NCBI GenBank assembly: GCA_002702965.1
Contig: PADE01000283.1
Span: 9,417-18,721, forward strand
Source: Planctomycetaceae bacterium
Lineage (GTDB): Bacteria; Planctomycetota; Planctomycetia; Pirellulales; Pirellulaceae
DNA: 9,305 bases
Reading direction: 5' to 3'
The notes under the pieces are model-generated. The model was given only the letters and a program-made list of their open reading frames with translations, was not told the DNA's origin and ran no database searches. The translations under genes were made by a program, and so were the position numbers. Shown here one piece after another: positions 1 through 7,236 of the stretch (position 1 is the stretch's first letter; each line of letters opens with the position of its first letter).

Positions 1-3
1 GGC

Positions 4-26
4 CGTGTCCGATGCTTGCGGACACG
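4..26. other. Perfect 8-bp stem-loop upstream of the DUF1501 gene
   Basis: The arms CGTGTCCG (4-11) and CGGACACG (19-26) are perfect reverse complements around a 7-base loop. The hairpin lies 67 bases before the ATG at 94. No run of T follows it, so it is not a classical intrinsic terminator. It could end transcription of an upstream gene outside the window or act in the leader of the DUF1501 gene. The structure is read directly from the sequence; its role is inference. Confidence 0.4.
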
Positions 27-93
27 ACGTTCCAAGTTCGGGTATGATTGAGGATCGGATGTACCCCGACACGAAGTTTTGCGTAGGCGTGCA

Positions 94-1536
94 ATGCCAA
101 TCCTCAGCCGTCGCAATATGCTGAGTCTCTCGGGTTTTGGCCTTGGACAACTTGCCGTTGCCGATTTGGTTGGCACACAAGCTACCGCTGCCAAACGGAT
201 TCCGGTCTTTGATGATCTGCGCGTTCGCGAGTCGCACTTTCCGCCGCCGGCCAAAGCCGTCATTCAATTGCTCCAGAGCGGCGGGCCCAGTCAAATGGAC
301 CTGTTCGACCCGAAACCTGCCCTGACGCGCCTGGCTGGGCAACCACATCCAGATGGCGTGGAAATCCACCAGCCGGACAACGAGAACAAGCTGCTTGCAT
401 CACCGTTTCGATTTCGAAAATACGGTGAGTGCGGCATGGACGTGTCCGATGTCCTGCCGCATGTCAGTACGATCGTCGATGATTTGTGCTTCGTGCGCTC
501 GATGCACACCGAACACAACAATCATCCCGAAGGTCTCAGTATGTTGCTCACCTGCAACATCTTCCCCGGTCGGCCGACAATGGGGTCCTGGATCAGCTAT
601 GCACTGGGGACGGAAAACCAGAATCTGCCCGCCTACGTCGTGTTGCGTGATCCGAACGGTTATGTCGGTGGCGGAAAGTCACTTTGGGCCAATGCCTATC
701 TTCCGGCGCTCTACCAGGGTGTCGAATTCAGCACCAGCGGGGCTCCCGTTCACTATCTGAACCCGTCGCGTCCAGCGCCCCGGCGCGCACAGCGAGCCAA
801 CCTCGATTTCCTGCAATCGCTCAATGCCGCCTACCGCCAGGACCATCCGGGTGAATCAGAACTCGATACCCGGATTGAGAATTTCGAGCTGGCGGCCCGG
901 ATGCAGCTTGCCGCTCCGGGTGTGCTTGATCTGTCGAAGGAGACGCAGGCAACACGGCGACTTTACGGACTGGACAAGCCGAGCGCAGGAGTCGGGGGCA
1001 GCCGTTACGGCAAACGCTGTTTGATGGCCCGGAGACTGGTCGAGTCCGGTGTTCGGTTTGTTCAGGTAACCATCACTCCTGGTGAAGGGTGGGATCACCA
1101 CAGCAGCCTGATCCCGGGTATGAGCAGGCTGTCTTACGAAACGGACCAGGCGGCCACCGCTCTGGTCAAGGACCTGAAAAGCCGTGGCCTGCTCGACAGC
1201 ACGATCGTCATGTGGGCGGGTGAGTTTGGCCGGCTGCCCACGTCGCAGAATGCCAAGGGTCGTGACCACAACCGAAATGCATTCACACTTTGGTTTGCTG
1301 GCGGGGGGTTCAAGCCGGGGCTGATTTATGGCGAGACCGACGAGTTTGGATACCGAAGTATCGTCAACCGCGTCAGCGTGCCTGACATGATGGCCACGGT
1401 CTGCCATCAAATGGGTCTGGACCATCGGCAAGTCCAGTACCCCTACGATGGCCGCCTAGAAACTCCAGCGGATGTTTCCGTAACCGGCGCTCAGGTTGTT
1501 CGTGAACTCGTGTCGGGTCCGGTCCGCGCATCGTAA
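94..1536 (+). CDS. DUF1501 family exported protein (alkaline phosphatase/sulfatase-like fold)
   Basis: This is a DUF1501 protein of 480 residues from the ATG at 94, a normal length for the family. The N-terminus carries a twin-arginine motif (SRRNMLSLSG, residues 5-14) followed by a hydrophobic stretch, so Tat export is likely. Family signatures in order are QSGGPSQMDLFDPKP, the RPTMGSW region, GWDHHSS, RGLLDSTIVMWAGEFGR (GEFGR at 376-380) and GRDHN (389-393). DUF1501 belongs to the alkaline phosphatase/sulfatase superfamily, but no substrate is established. Starts: an in-frame TTG at 79 would add five residues, and an ATG at 118 would remove the twin arginines. I prefer the ATG at 94, although no strong Shine-Dalgarno precedes any of them. 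The gene lies 69 bases before the PSCyt/PSD1 gene on the same strand, and the two are probably co-transcribed. The family call is secure; the biochemical role is unknown. Confidence 0.95.
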   Translation: MPILSRRNMLSLSGFGLGQLAVADLVGTQATAAKRIPVFDDLRVRESHFPPPAKAVIQLLQSGGPSQMDLFDPKPALTRLAGQPHPDGVEIHQPDNENKLLASPFRFRKYGECGMDVSDVLPHVSTIVDDLCFVRSMHTEHNNHPEGLSMLLTCNIFPGRPTMGSWISYALGTENQNLPAYVVLRDPNGYVGGGKSLWANAYLPALYQGVEFSTSGAPVHYLNPSRPAPRRAQRANLDFLQSLNAAYRQDHPGESELDTRIENFELAARMQLAAPGVLDLSKETQATRRLYGLDKPSAGVGGSRYGKRCLMARRLVESGVRFVQVTITPGEGWDHHSSLIPGMSRLSYETDQAATALVKDLKSRGLLDSTIVMWAGEFGRLPTSQNAKGRDHNRNAFTLWFAGGGFKPGLIYGETDEFGYRSIVNRVSVPDMMATVCHQMGLDHRQVQYPYDGRLETPADVSVTGAQVVRELVSGPVRAS

Positions 1537-1595
1537 TTTCCCAGCACCCTAGCCGATCGACTCTGTCGGTGTTCACGTCCGGCAAACAGTGGCCT

Positions 1596-1616
1596 AAGAG
1601 GATGAATGAGCAAGGA
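1596..1616 (+). promoter_or_regulatory. Two alternative Shine-Dalgarno sites for the PSCyt/PSD1 gene
   Basis: AAGAGG (1596-1601) lies four bases before the ATG at 1606. AAGGA (1612-1616) lies four bases before a second in-frame ATG at 1621. Both are well placed. The two proteins differ only by the first five residues (MSKER) and both keep the hydrophobic signal peptide, so sequence alone does not settle the start. Confidence 0.45.
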
Positions 1617-4542
1617 AAGAATGAGACTTTCGATCGCATTCCTGGCAACACTCGCCGCCTTCCCGGTTGCGCTCACCAGTGCCAGCGATCAGCTCGTATT
1701 TGAGAACGAGGTGCTGCCAATCTTCAGGCGGTATTGCTTTGCGTGCCATGGAAACAGCGCACCGCAAGTCGGCCTCGATCTGCGCACTGCGAAACGGGCC
1801 ATGCGGGGCAGTCAAAACGGCATCGTCATCGTCCCGGGTTCACCGCAGAAAAGCCTGCTGTGGAACAAAATCTCCACGCGTGAAATGCCGCTTGCACAGT
1901 TCAACCTCAAACTATCCGAGCCGGAGATGGAAACCATTCGACGCTGGATCGAAACGGGAGCGCACAGCGAGCCCGTGATGTTGCCGGCCGATGTGAACCG
2001 GCAGTTTGCGAGGTACGAAAAAGTCATTCGCCCGCTACTGAAGGAACGCTGTGTGTCGTGCCACGGCGGAGACAACGCGGAAGCGGAACTGGACCTTCGT
2101 AGCCTCGCATCGCTTGTGCGCGGCAGTCGCACTGGACCTGTGGTGATTGAAGGCTCTTCTGAAAAGAGCATCCTGATTCGCAAAGTGGCGAGTCGCGCCA
2201 TGCCACCCGTCGGCGAAGGAAAACCGTTGACCGACGCAGAGATTCAGACCATTCGATCGTGGATCGATCGCGGACGTTTCGTTGACTTTGTCGATGTGGA
2301 GCCTCGTCGCCTTCAGATCGCTGCGTCCGATGTCGTCACCGCAGAAGACCGCCGCTTCTGGGCATTTCAAAAACCGGTTGCGGTACCGCTCCCCAAGGTC
2401 CTGACAACCGATCGGATCCGTTCACCCGTCGATCGCTTCATTCTCGCTCGACTGGAAGCCAATGGTCTCGCTTTTTCTGTTGACGCACCCAAACCTACGC
2501 TGCTTCGTCGAGCGTATTTCGGTCTGCTTGGAATCCCTCCCACTGCGGAGCAAACACGATCATTTCTTGCGGATCACCGCGCGCATGCCTACGAACGCCT
2601 TATTGACAGGTTACTGGCCTCACCGCAATACGGCGAACGCTGGGGCCGTCATTGGCTCGACGTGGTCGGTTACGTCGACACCTCTGACGGTGACCAGAAC
2701 CCGTTGCAAGCCAAGCCGTTTGACGGTTACTGGCGTTACCGTGACTACGTCATCGATGCCACGAATCGTGATATTCCCTGGCATCAGTTCCTTCAAGAGC
2801 AAATTGCCGGGGATGAACTCGTCGATTGGCGCAACGCCGAACGCTACACACCAGAGATCATCGAACTCCTGACCGCGACAGGCTTTCTGCGAAACGTCCT
2901 CGACGTGACCGATTCCGACATCACCAACCTGCCTGCTGGCCGCTATGAGGCGCTCTTCAAATTGATGGAACGGGTTTCCTCCAGCACGCTGGCTATGACG
3001 TTGCAATGTGCGAGGTGTCACAGTCACAAGTTCGATCCCATTTCCCAAACGGACTACTACCGCCTGCTCTCCATCTTCACCCCAGCTTACAATCCTGTTA
3101 ACTGGTTGCAGCCCAAACGGCGACATCTGTTCAACGTTTCCCGATCCGAAAAAACAGAGATCGACAGGCTCAGTGTGGCCGTCAGAGAAGCGAAACAGCG
3201 CCACGCCGCGCTCCGCAAGGAGTACCGAGATCGGCTGGAAAGAAAAAAACTGCACGCGTTGCCCAAGGCCGTCCGGAGCGATCTCAAAGCCGCCCTGGAT
3301 ACACCGGCGAATAAACGCTCCGCAGCACAGCGGGAGTTCGCCAGCAAATACGGCGCGCGGGTACACGTAACGGAGGCCGAAGTCGATACGGCATTAGGTG
3401 ATGCCGATCGACAAACTCTTGACGGTCTGGACGCGCAAATCAAGAAACTCGGGAGTCAACTCCGCGGATGGGACATCGAACTCATCCAGGCGCTTTGGGA
3501 TGTCGGCAGTGCGCCGCAGATACGGGTATTGCAACGCGGTGATGTGAACTTTGCGGGACCCGTCGTCGAGCCTGGATTCCTGACCGTGTTGAGCTCCCCC
3601 AATCATCCCCAAGCAGTCCCTTCACCTCGTGCTGTTGGTACCACGACGGGACTGCGTCTGGCCTTCTCAGAATGGCTGACACACCCCGAACACCCGCTTA
3701 CCGCGAGGGTGATCGTGAACCGCGTCTGGCACCACCACTTTGGCGACGGAATCGTGGACACCCCGGGAAACTTCGGCGCAACAGGCTCCCGGCCCACGCA
3801 CCCCGAACTGCTCGACTGGTTGGCCGTTGAATTCATGCGAGGCGACTGGAGCCTGAAACGCATCCATAAACTGCTGATGACATCGACGGTCTACCGACAA
3901 TCGTCGAAAAGCCACAGCGGGGGCCACCATGGACGCCCGTTGGACGCAGACAACCGTCTGCTGTGGCGAATGAACTTGCGCCGCCTTGACGCCGAGGCGT
4001 TACGCGACGCAGTTCTCACGGTCAGTGGTCGGGCGAACACCGTCATGGGCGGTGCCCCCGTGAGTCTGATCGTGTCAGGCAACGGTTTGCAAACTGTTGC
4101 CAGGGACAACCTCGCAGCGAGCGCGCGACGTAGTATCTACCTGCTTTCCCGCAGATCGAATCCAGTCACATTCTTGCGGCTGTTTGATTATCCGATTATC
4201 GACGTCAACTGCGTACAGCGAGCGACCTCCACCACGCCACTCCAAGCGTTGGCGATGATCAATAGCGACTTCCTGACTGCCGCGGCCAGTCAATTAACGG
4301 AACGCGCCAACGGGCCGGGCGAGGGTAACCGTTCCTTGGAGCAACGGATCGACGCCGTTTACTGGCGCACGTTTTCCAGACCGGCAACTCCCATCGAGAT
4401 CAAACGCGGTACCGAGCATGTAAAACAGCTGCAAGGGATCTACCAAAATTCCGGCGTTGATTCTTCGACTGCAATCCGTCGCTCGTTTGAAGACTTCGTT
4501 CACATGCTGCTTTGTTCACACGAATTCTTGTATGTTGACTGA
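1606..4542 (+). CDS. PSCyt1-PSCyt1-PSCyt2-PSD1 planctomycete cytochrome-c-like protein
   Basis: This is a 978-residue exported protein of the planctomycete-specific cytochrome group. Residues 1-27 form a signal peptide ending near SAS. Two PSCyt1 modules follow. The first has CFACH at 44-48 and a candidate distal ligand Met94 (MPL). The second has CVSCH at 149-153 and Met199 (MPP). Each ends in an IRRWIETGA- or IRSWIDRG-like helix. PSCyt2 (DUF1549) begins near residue 273 (SPVDRFILARL), includes GERWGRHWLD at 343-352, and carries a third CXXCH (CARCH, 468-472). Residues about 510-640 are charged and helical, possibly coiled coil. PSD1 (DUF1553) runs from about 684, with LTARVIVNRVWHHHFGDG, RPTHPELLDWLA and TTPLQALAMIN. 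The CXXCH motifs suggest covalent haem c in the periplasm; haem loading and electron partners are unknown. It follows the DUF1501 gene after 69 bases, its usual genomic partner. The doubled PSCyt1 is notable. No clear terminator follows the stop. Confidence 0.95.
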   Translation: MSKERMRLSIAFLATLAAFPVALTSASDQLVFENEVLPIFRRYCFACHGNSAPQVGLDLRTAKRAMRGSQNGIVIVPGSPQKSLLWNKISTREMPLAQFNLKLSEPEMETIRRWIETGAHSEPVMLPADVNRQFARYEKVIRPLLKERCVSCHGGDNAEAELDLRSLASLVRGSRTGPVVIEGSSEKSILIRKVASRAMPPVGEGKPLTDAEIQTIRSWIDRGRFVDFVDVEPRRLQIAASDVVTAEDRRFWAFQKPVAVPLPKVLTTDRIRSPVDRFILARLEANGLAFSVDAPKPTLLRRAYFGLLGIPPTAEQTRSFLADHRAHAYERLIDRLLASPQYGERWGRHWLDVVGYVDTSDGDQNPLQAKPFDGYWRYRDYVIDATNRDIPWHQFLQEQIAGDELVDWRNAERYTPEIIELLTATGFLRNVLDVTDSDITNLPAGRYEALFKLMERVSSSTLAMTLQCARCHSHKFDPISQTDYYRLLSIFTPAYNPVNWLQPKRRHLFNVSRSEKTEIDRLSVAVREAKQRHAALRKEYRDRLERKKLHALPKAVRSDLKAALDTPANKRSAAQREFASKYGARVHVTEAEVDTALGDADRQTLDGLDAQIKKLGSQLRGWDIELIQALWDVGSAPQIRVLQRGDVNFAGPVVEPGFLTVLSSPNHPQAVPSPRAVGTTTGLRLAFSEWLTHPEHPLTARVIVNRVWHHHFGDGIVDTPGNFGATGSRPTHPELLDWLAVEFMRGDWSLKRIHKLLMTSTVYRQSSKSHSGGHHGRPLDADNRLLWRMNLRRLDAEALRDAVLTVSGRANTVMGGAPVSLIVSGNGLQTVARDNLAASARRSIYLLSRRSNPVTFLRLFDYPIIDVNCVQRATSTTPLQALAMINSDFLTAAASQLTERANGPGEGNRSLEQRIDAVYWRTFSRPATPIEIKRGTEHVKQLQGIYQNSGVDSSTAIRRSFEDFVHMLLCSHEFLYVD

Positions 4543-4689
4543 ATGGACCTGGCGTGCGCTGGTGGGGTGTGAAAAAACGGGCGACATGGACACGCGCCTC
4601 GCGACCTGGCTCCTGCACCCAGCGCGGGGGCCACGTCCAGGAACAGTACCAGCGACAGCCGGATCGGCAGCTGGTCACGGGGGCGGGTC

Positions 4690-5007
4690 ATGGCATGGAC
4701 GGCCGATGGCACGCGGTTCAAGCACAGTCGCCGGGTCGGCAAGCGGGTCATCACGACCTATTTTCCAGGGCCGTTTGGTGCGAAGGTCGCGGAGCGGGTT
4801 GCCGAGCGACGCGGGCTGCGAGAGAAGCTCAAGGCAATCAGGGCTGCTCCGCCAATCGAAGCGGAGAACCGCCTCGCCCCAGACGACTGTTGCGGCGGCG
4901 GAACGAAACGGTCGGCCGCTCGTACCGGAGTCGAGGTTCCCGACTTTCGCCATAAACAACCGTATTCGCGATCTGGTGGCCGAGGTGGGTTCGTTTCGGG
5001 TCTGTGA
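4690..5007 (+). CDS. Possible short basic hypothetical protein of planctomycete type
   Basis: This is a candidate 105-residue ORF. Its N-terminal half, with TRFKHSRRVGKRVITTYFPG near residues 8-27 followed by a charged helical stretch (AERVAERRGLREKLKAI), resembles small basic planctomycete hypothetical proteins. As I recall them, those begin with a YYYRS-R-G-RVV-EY-G-like motif and continue as a long charged helix. That comparison is from memory and not searched. The C-terminal half, with two adjacent Cys and many Pro, Gly and Arg, does not continue the pattern, so the ORF may be truncated or partly spurious. The upstream G-rich stretch is a poor ribosome site. The stop overlaps nothing and lies 116 bases before the beta-helix start. 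Function is unknown, and a chance ORF in GC-rich DNA remains possible. Confidence 0.4.
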   Translation: MAWTADGTRFKHSRRVGKRVITTYFPGPFGAKVAERVAERRGLREKLKAIRAAPPIEAENRLAPDDCCGGGTKRSAARTGVEVPDFRHKQPYSRSGGRGGFVSGL

Positions 5008-5113
5008 TCGTCGATGCGGTGACCATCGTCTGTTCTTTCGCACCAACCTACGATTTCTCGATCCAGTTCGGTTCGTTAGGATGCCACTGGGCAAGGTCAT
5101 TCGCAGTTCACCC

Positions 5114-5118
5114 GGAGG
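5114..5118 (+). promoter_or_regulatory. Strong Shine-Dalgarno that fixes the beta-helix start
   Basis: GGAGG at 5114-5118 lies five bases before the ATG at 5124. The frame is open upstream to an ATG at 5004, but the first 40 residues from there are not signal-like. Starting at 5124 gives a proper signal peptide at once, so this site decides the start. Confidence 0.75.
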
Positions 5119-5123
5119 ACGTG

Positions 5124-6704
5124 ATGTCGAGGTTCGTTTTCGGAGTGGTCGCTGCGTGCTGTCTGGTGTCGACCGCAGCGGCACCGGCGGCGACGTATTA
5201 CCTGGCAACCGATGGGCGTGATACGAACGCCGGCACGAAAGCTAGGCCTTGGCAGTCGTTGCAGTTTGCCAGTGGCAAGGTGGCGCCCGGCGACGTCGTC
5301 AAGCTGAAGCCGGGCGTCTATCGCCAGCTGACCGTGGTGATCGGTTGCGAGGGCACGGCAAAGAAGAAAATCGTGTTCGAGGCCGATGGCGGCAAGGTCA
5401 CGCTCGACGGCAGCGTCACGGTGGGAGGCAGCGACTGGCGGCACGAGGGCCAGGCACGCTACAGCGTCCAGGTCGGAGACCGCCATATCTATACGGTCTG
5501 GGCGAAGGAGCGGATGCTGCTGGGGCCGACTTTTCACTACAGCGGAAAGTACGCGAAGGTCAAGTACACGCCCGCGACACTCAGACGCGGGCAGTGCCTG
5601 GTCGTGGGCGGCCGATTGCACGTCCGCCTGTTTGACGACAGCGACCCGGCCAAGGCCAACGTGAGAATCAGCCATGGCCACTGCCTGCTGTTGCAGAGGA
5701 CACATCACACCGTCTGGCGGGGGATCGGCACCGCCTGGGGACTCAACGGTTACAAGCTCGAGTTCGGCTCGAGCCACAACCTGTTCACCGACGCGGAACT
5801 GAGTTACCACGCCCAGGGCGTTCTCGAAACCGGCAAGTACGGTAAGTACCTCGCCAGCCATCACAACACGTTCCGGCGACTGCACATTCACCACATCGGC
5901 CTGAACATGTACGAACACGGCATCTACACCGACGGCGTCGACACGGTCATCCTGAGATGTCGGTTCGACCACATCAGCGGCGCGGCGATTCACGCTTACC
6001 CCCGGCCACTGCGAGGAATCTATGAGGGCAACCGGATCACCAGCCCGTGGCCCTCCTGGTACCCCGAGCACTTCATCGGCGAGGAGCCGCCGGATGCCAG
6101 GAGTTATTACTCGGCGATCATCTGCTGGGGTCGCGGCGGTCACCGGCTCACCAACAACCTGATCGCCGGCCCGTTCAGAAACGGGATCAGTGTCCGGGCC
6201 AACGACTGCCGGTTCGTCAACAACACGATCGTGTTGACCGACGGACTCGGCTGGTTTCTCGACGCCGGCAACTGCCAACTCGCGAACAACTTCACGCAGA
6301 CAAAAGGCAGCTACCTCAGCAGCGACGGGCCGGTGGCTCTCGACCACAACGGCTACTACGGCGGAAAGTCGTGGCGGATCGGCAAGGAGACCCACACGAC
6401 ATTCGCGGCGTTACAGGTGGCCGGTCATGAGCAGCACGGCGTCGAGGCCGACCCGTGCTTCGTCGATGCCAAGGCCGAGAAATACGGGCTGGCTCCCGAC
6501 AGCCCGTTGCGAGACATCGGGTCGGTGAAGGCCGCACCAAGCACAGACATCAACGGCACCAGGCGACCCCAGGGCAAACGGATCGACCTGGGTGCGTACG
6601 AAGCGGCTACGGAGTGCTGCGGGGTTGGCGACGAGCCGAACCAGCAGAGGGCCAAGACCGCGGTGCGAAAGTACCCAACACCCATGGACAGTACCAGTTC
6701 CTGA
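5124..6704 (+). CDS. Secreted right-handed parallel beta-helix protein
   Basis: The product is 526 residues from the ATG at 5124. Residues 1 to about 24 form a signal peptide (MSRFVFGVVAACCLVSTAAA). The mature N-terminus has the DUF1565-like pattern ATYYLATDGRDTNAGTKARP, PGDVVKLKPGVYRQL and an ADGGKVTLDGS segment, typical of pectate-lyase-like beta-helix proteins. The middle, including residues about 247-320 (HNTFRRLHIHHIGLNMYEHG, then ISGAAIHAY and EGNRITSP), has the repeating Asn- and hydrophobic-rich rungs of the beta-helix fold, with further rungs in the NNLIAGPF and VNNTIVLTDG segments. The end has SPLRDIGS and INGTRRPQGKRIDLGAYEA (GAYEA at 490-494), common at the end of such secreted proteins. 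A 32-residue tail with a CC pair follows. Such proteins usually bind or cleave polysaccharides (lyase or hydrolase), but I cannot assign catalytic residues or a substrate. The gene appears to be its own transcription unit. Confidence 0.9.
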   Translation: MSRFVFGVVAACCLVSTAAAPAATYYLATDGRDTNAGTKARPWQSLQFASGKVAPGDVVKLKPGVYRQLTVVIGCEGTAKKKIVFEADGGKVTLDGSVTVGGSDWRHEGQARYSVQVGDRHIYTVWAKERMLLGPTFHYSGKYAKVKYTPATLRRGQCLVVGGRLHVRLFDDSDPAKANVRISHGHCLLLQRTHHTVWRGIGTAWGLNGYKLEFGSSHNLFTDAELSYHAQGVLETGKYGKYLASHHNTFRRLHIHHIGLNMYEHGIYTDGVDTVILRCRFDHISGAAIHAYPRPLRGIYEGNRITSPWPSWYPEHFIGEEPPDARSYYSAIICWGRGGHRLTNNLIAGPFRNGISVRANDCRFVNNTIVLTDGLGWFLDAGNCQLANNFTQTKGSYLSSDGPVALDHNGYYGGKSWRIGKETHTTFAALQVAGHEQHGVEADPCFVDAKAEKYGLAPDSPLRDIGSVKAAPSTDINGTRRPQGKRIDLGAYEAATECCGVGDEPNQQRAKTAVRKYPTPMDSTSS

Positions 6705-6899
6705 GTTAGGTTCAGCATATCATTTCCCTTGTGGAGATTCTCGTTCGGCACGCTCCGTCTTGACGAGTTGGGCCATGGCTGGTTCGCTTCCGGAGACGAA
6801 CTACGAGCTCTAGCGCTAACCCCACTCCCCCTCCCCGCCGGGTGTGGGAGTGAGGTCCTCTCCTGGCCACACGCCGTGCGCCAGCCTCCTGAGTTAGGT
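6694..6899. repeat. Imperfect direct repeat flanking about 170 bases at the end of the beta-helix gene
   Basis: Copies lie at 6694-6711 and 6881-6899. They share an exact 13-base core, TCCTGAGTTAGGT (6699-6711 and 6887-6899), and a preceding CCAG, differing only by a T versus CC between these parts. The first copy contains the TGA stop of the beta-helix gene. Short direct repeats around a non-coding segment can mark a small insertion or a local duplication, but no transposase or clear terminal inverted repeats are visible. Confidence 0.5.
6820..6855. terminator. GC-rich hairpin downstream of the beta-helix gene
   Basis: The arms CCCCACTCCC (6820-6829) and GGGAGTGAGG (6846-6855) pair with one mismatch around a 16-base GC-rich loop, 115 bases after the beta-helix stop. 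No T run follows, so any terminator function is uncertain. It may instead be part of a dispersed GC-rich repeat. Confidence 0.3.
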
Positions 6900-6901
6900 A
6901 G

Positions 6902-6969
6902 AGGGGGGCGTGTGTTTTCTGCCAGCGCAGTGTTGACGACCTGCCCGCTAGGGGTGCGTGTTTTTCTGC
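6902..6969. repeat. Pair of imperfect 20-base direct repeats
   Basis: The segment 6902-6922 (AGGGG-GG-CGTGTG-TTTTCTGC) and the segment 6950-6969 (AGGGG-TG-CGTGT-TTTTCTGC) differ by one substitution and one inserted base. The copies start 48 bases apart. They lie in the non-coding region after the beta-helix gene. Confidence 0.5.
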
Positions 6970-6994
6970 GTAATGAAAACCGTCCGGTCCTCGG

Positions 6995-7030
6995 GGCAAA
7001 CCGCAGTTCGCCGAACCGGTTCGGTTTGCC
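6995..7030. repeat. Nested inverted repeats with a perfect 14-bp palindrome
   Basis: GGCAAACCG (6995-7003) and CGGTTTGCC (7022-7030) are perfect 9-base inverted arms. Overlapping the right arm is the perfect palindrome CCGAACCGGTTCGG (7011-7024). The two pairings exclude each other, so the RNA or DNA could switch between two structures. No function can be assigned. Confidence 0.5.
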
Positions 7031-7182
7031 GTGAACCGTGGTGGTTCGCCGTGGCTAGTGGTGCCAAAGCCAAATTTGAATTCGGGGAAAACACGTGCAT
7101 CGGGGGACATGGGGTCCAAGGCGAAACGGCCCCGTAAATGCACCTTGCCGCATCCCCGCGGTTACGATGGCAGAAGCGGCGC

Positions 7183-7199
7183 ATCTGCCCTTTGCAGAT
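7183..7199 (-). terminator. Small hairpin just after the SnoaL/NTF2-like gene
   Basis: The perfect 6-base arms ATCTGC (7183-7188) and GCAGAT (7194-7199) surround a 5-base loop. On the minus strand the hairpin begins 37 bases after the stop of the SnoaL/NTF2-like gene. It lacks a T run, so a terminator role is only possible. Confidence 0.25.
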
Positions 7200-7236
7200 C
7201 CCCGCACACACCCCTCATCTGAGGCGCACGGTCATA

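Larger units (their letters stand above)
4543..5123. other. Gene-poor interval between the PSCyt/PSD1 and beta-helix genes
   Basis: These 581 bases hold no securely identified gene. Several overlapping plus-strand frames stay open because the DNA is GC-rich and stop codons are scarce. Only the frame at 4690-5007 resembles a protein pattern I know, and it is listed separately. I see no strong hairpin with a T run after the stop at 4542 and no clear -35/-10 pair before the beta-helix gene. Confidence 0.6.
6705..7236. other. Gene-poor, repeat- and palindrome-rich intergenic region
   Basis: These 532 bases hold no protein I recognise. They contain the second copy of a 13-base direct repeat (6887-6899), two copies of an imperfect 20-base repeat (6902-6922 and 6950-6969), the palindrome TAGCGCTA (6811-6818), a CCCCACTCCC/GGGAGTGAGG hairpin (6820-6855), and nested palindromes near 6995-7030. 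Several minus-strand frames remain open, but their translations (rich in His, Arg, Pro, Thr) look like translated repeat DNA. An interspersed planctomycete repeat is a reasonable guess, not shown here. Confidence 0.5.

Noticed and set aside
856..1431. A 191-codon minus-strand open frame
   Set aside because: It is antisense to the conserved C-terminal half of the DUF1501 gene and shows no recognisable domain.
2620..3366. A 248-codon minus-strand open frame
   Set aside because: It is antisense to the PSCyt2 region of the 978-residue cytochrome-like gene, whose domains are unmistakable. It shows no motif or ribosome site of its own.
5004..5123. Upstream extension of the beta-helix gene to an ATG at 5004
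   Set aside because: The extra 40 residues are not signal-like and would bury a good signal peptide. The GGAGG at 5114-5118 directs the start to 5124.
4457..5221. A 254-codon plus-strand open frame spanning the end of one gene and the start of another
   Set aside because: It overlaps the PSD1 end and the beta-helix start in another frame. Its translation is Arg-, Gly- and Ser-rich without motifs, consistent with scarce stops in GC-rich DNA.
5097..6395. A 432-codon minus-strand open frame
   Set aside because: It lies opposite the beta-helix gene, which has a signal peptide, a strong ribosome site and clear family motifs. The antisense translation is Val-, Ala- and Asp-rich low-complexity sequence typical of the shadow of a GC-rich gene.
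6712..7143. A 143-codon minus-strand frame and overlapping frames in the intergenic region
   Set aside because: They run through palindromes and direct repeats, have biased composition rich in Arg, His, Thr and Pro, and show no family motif. They look like translated repeat DNA.
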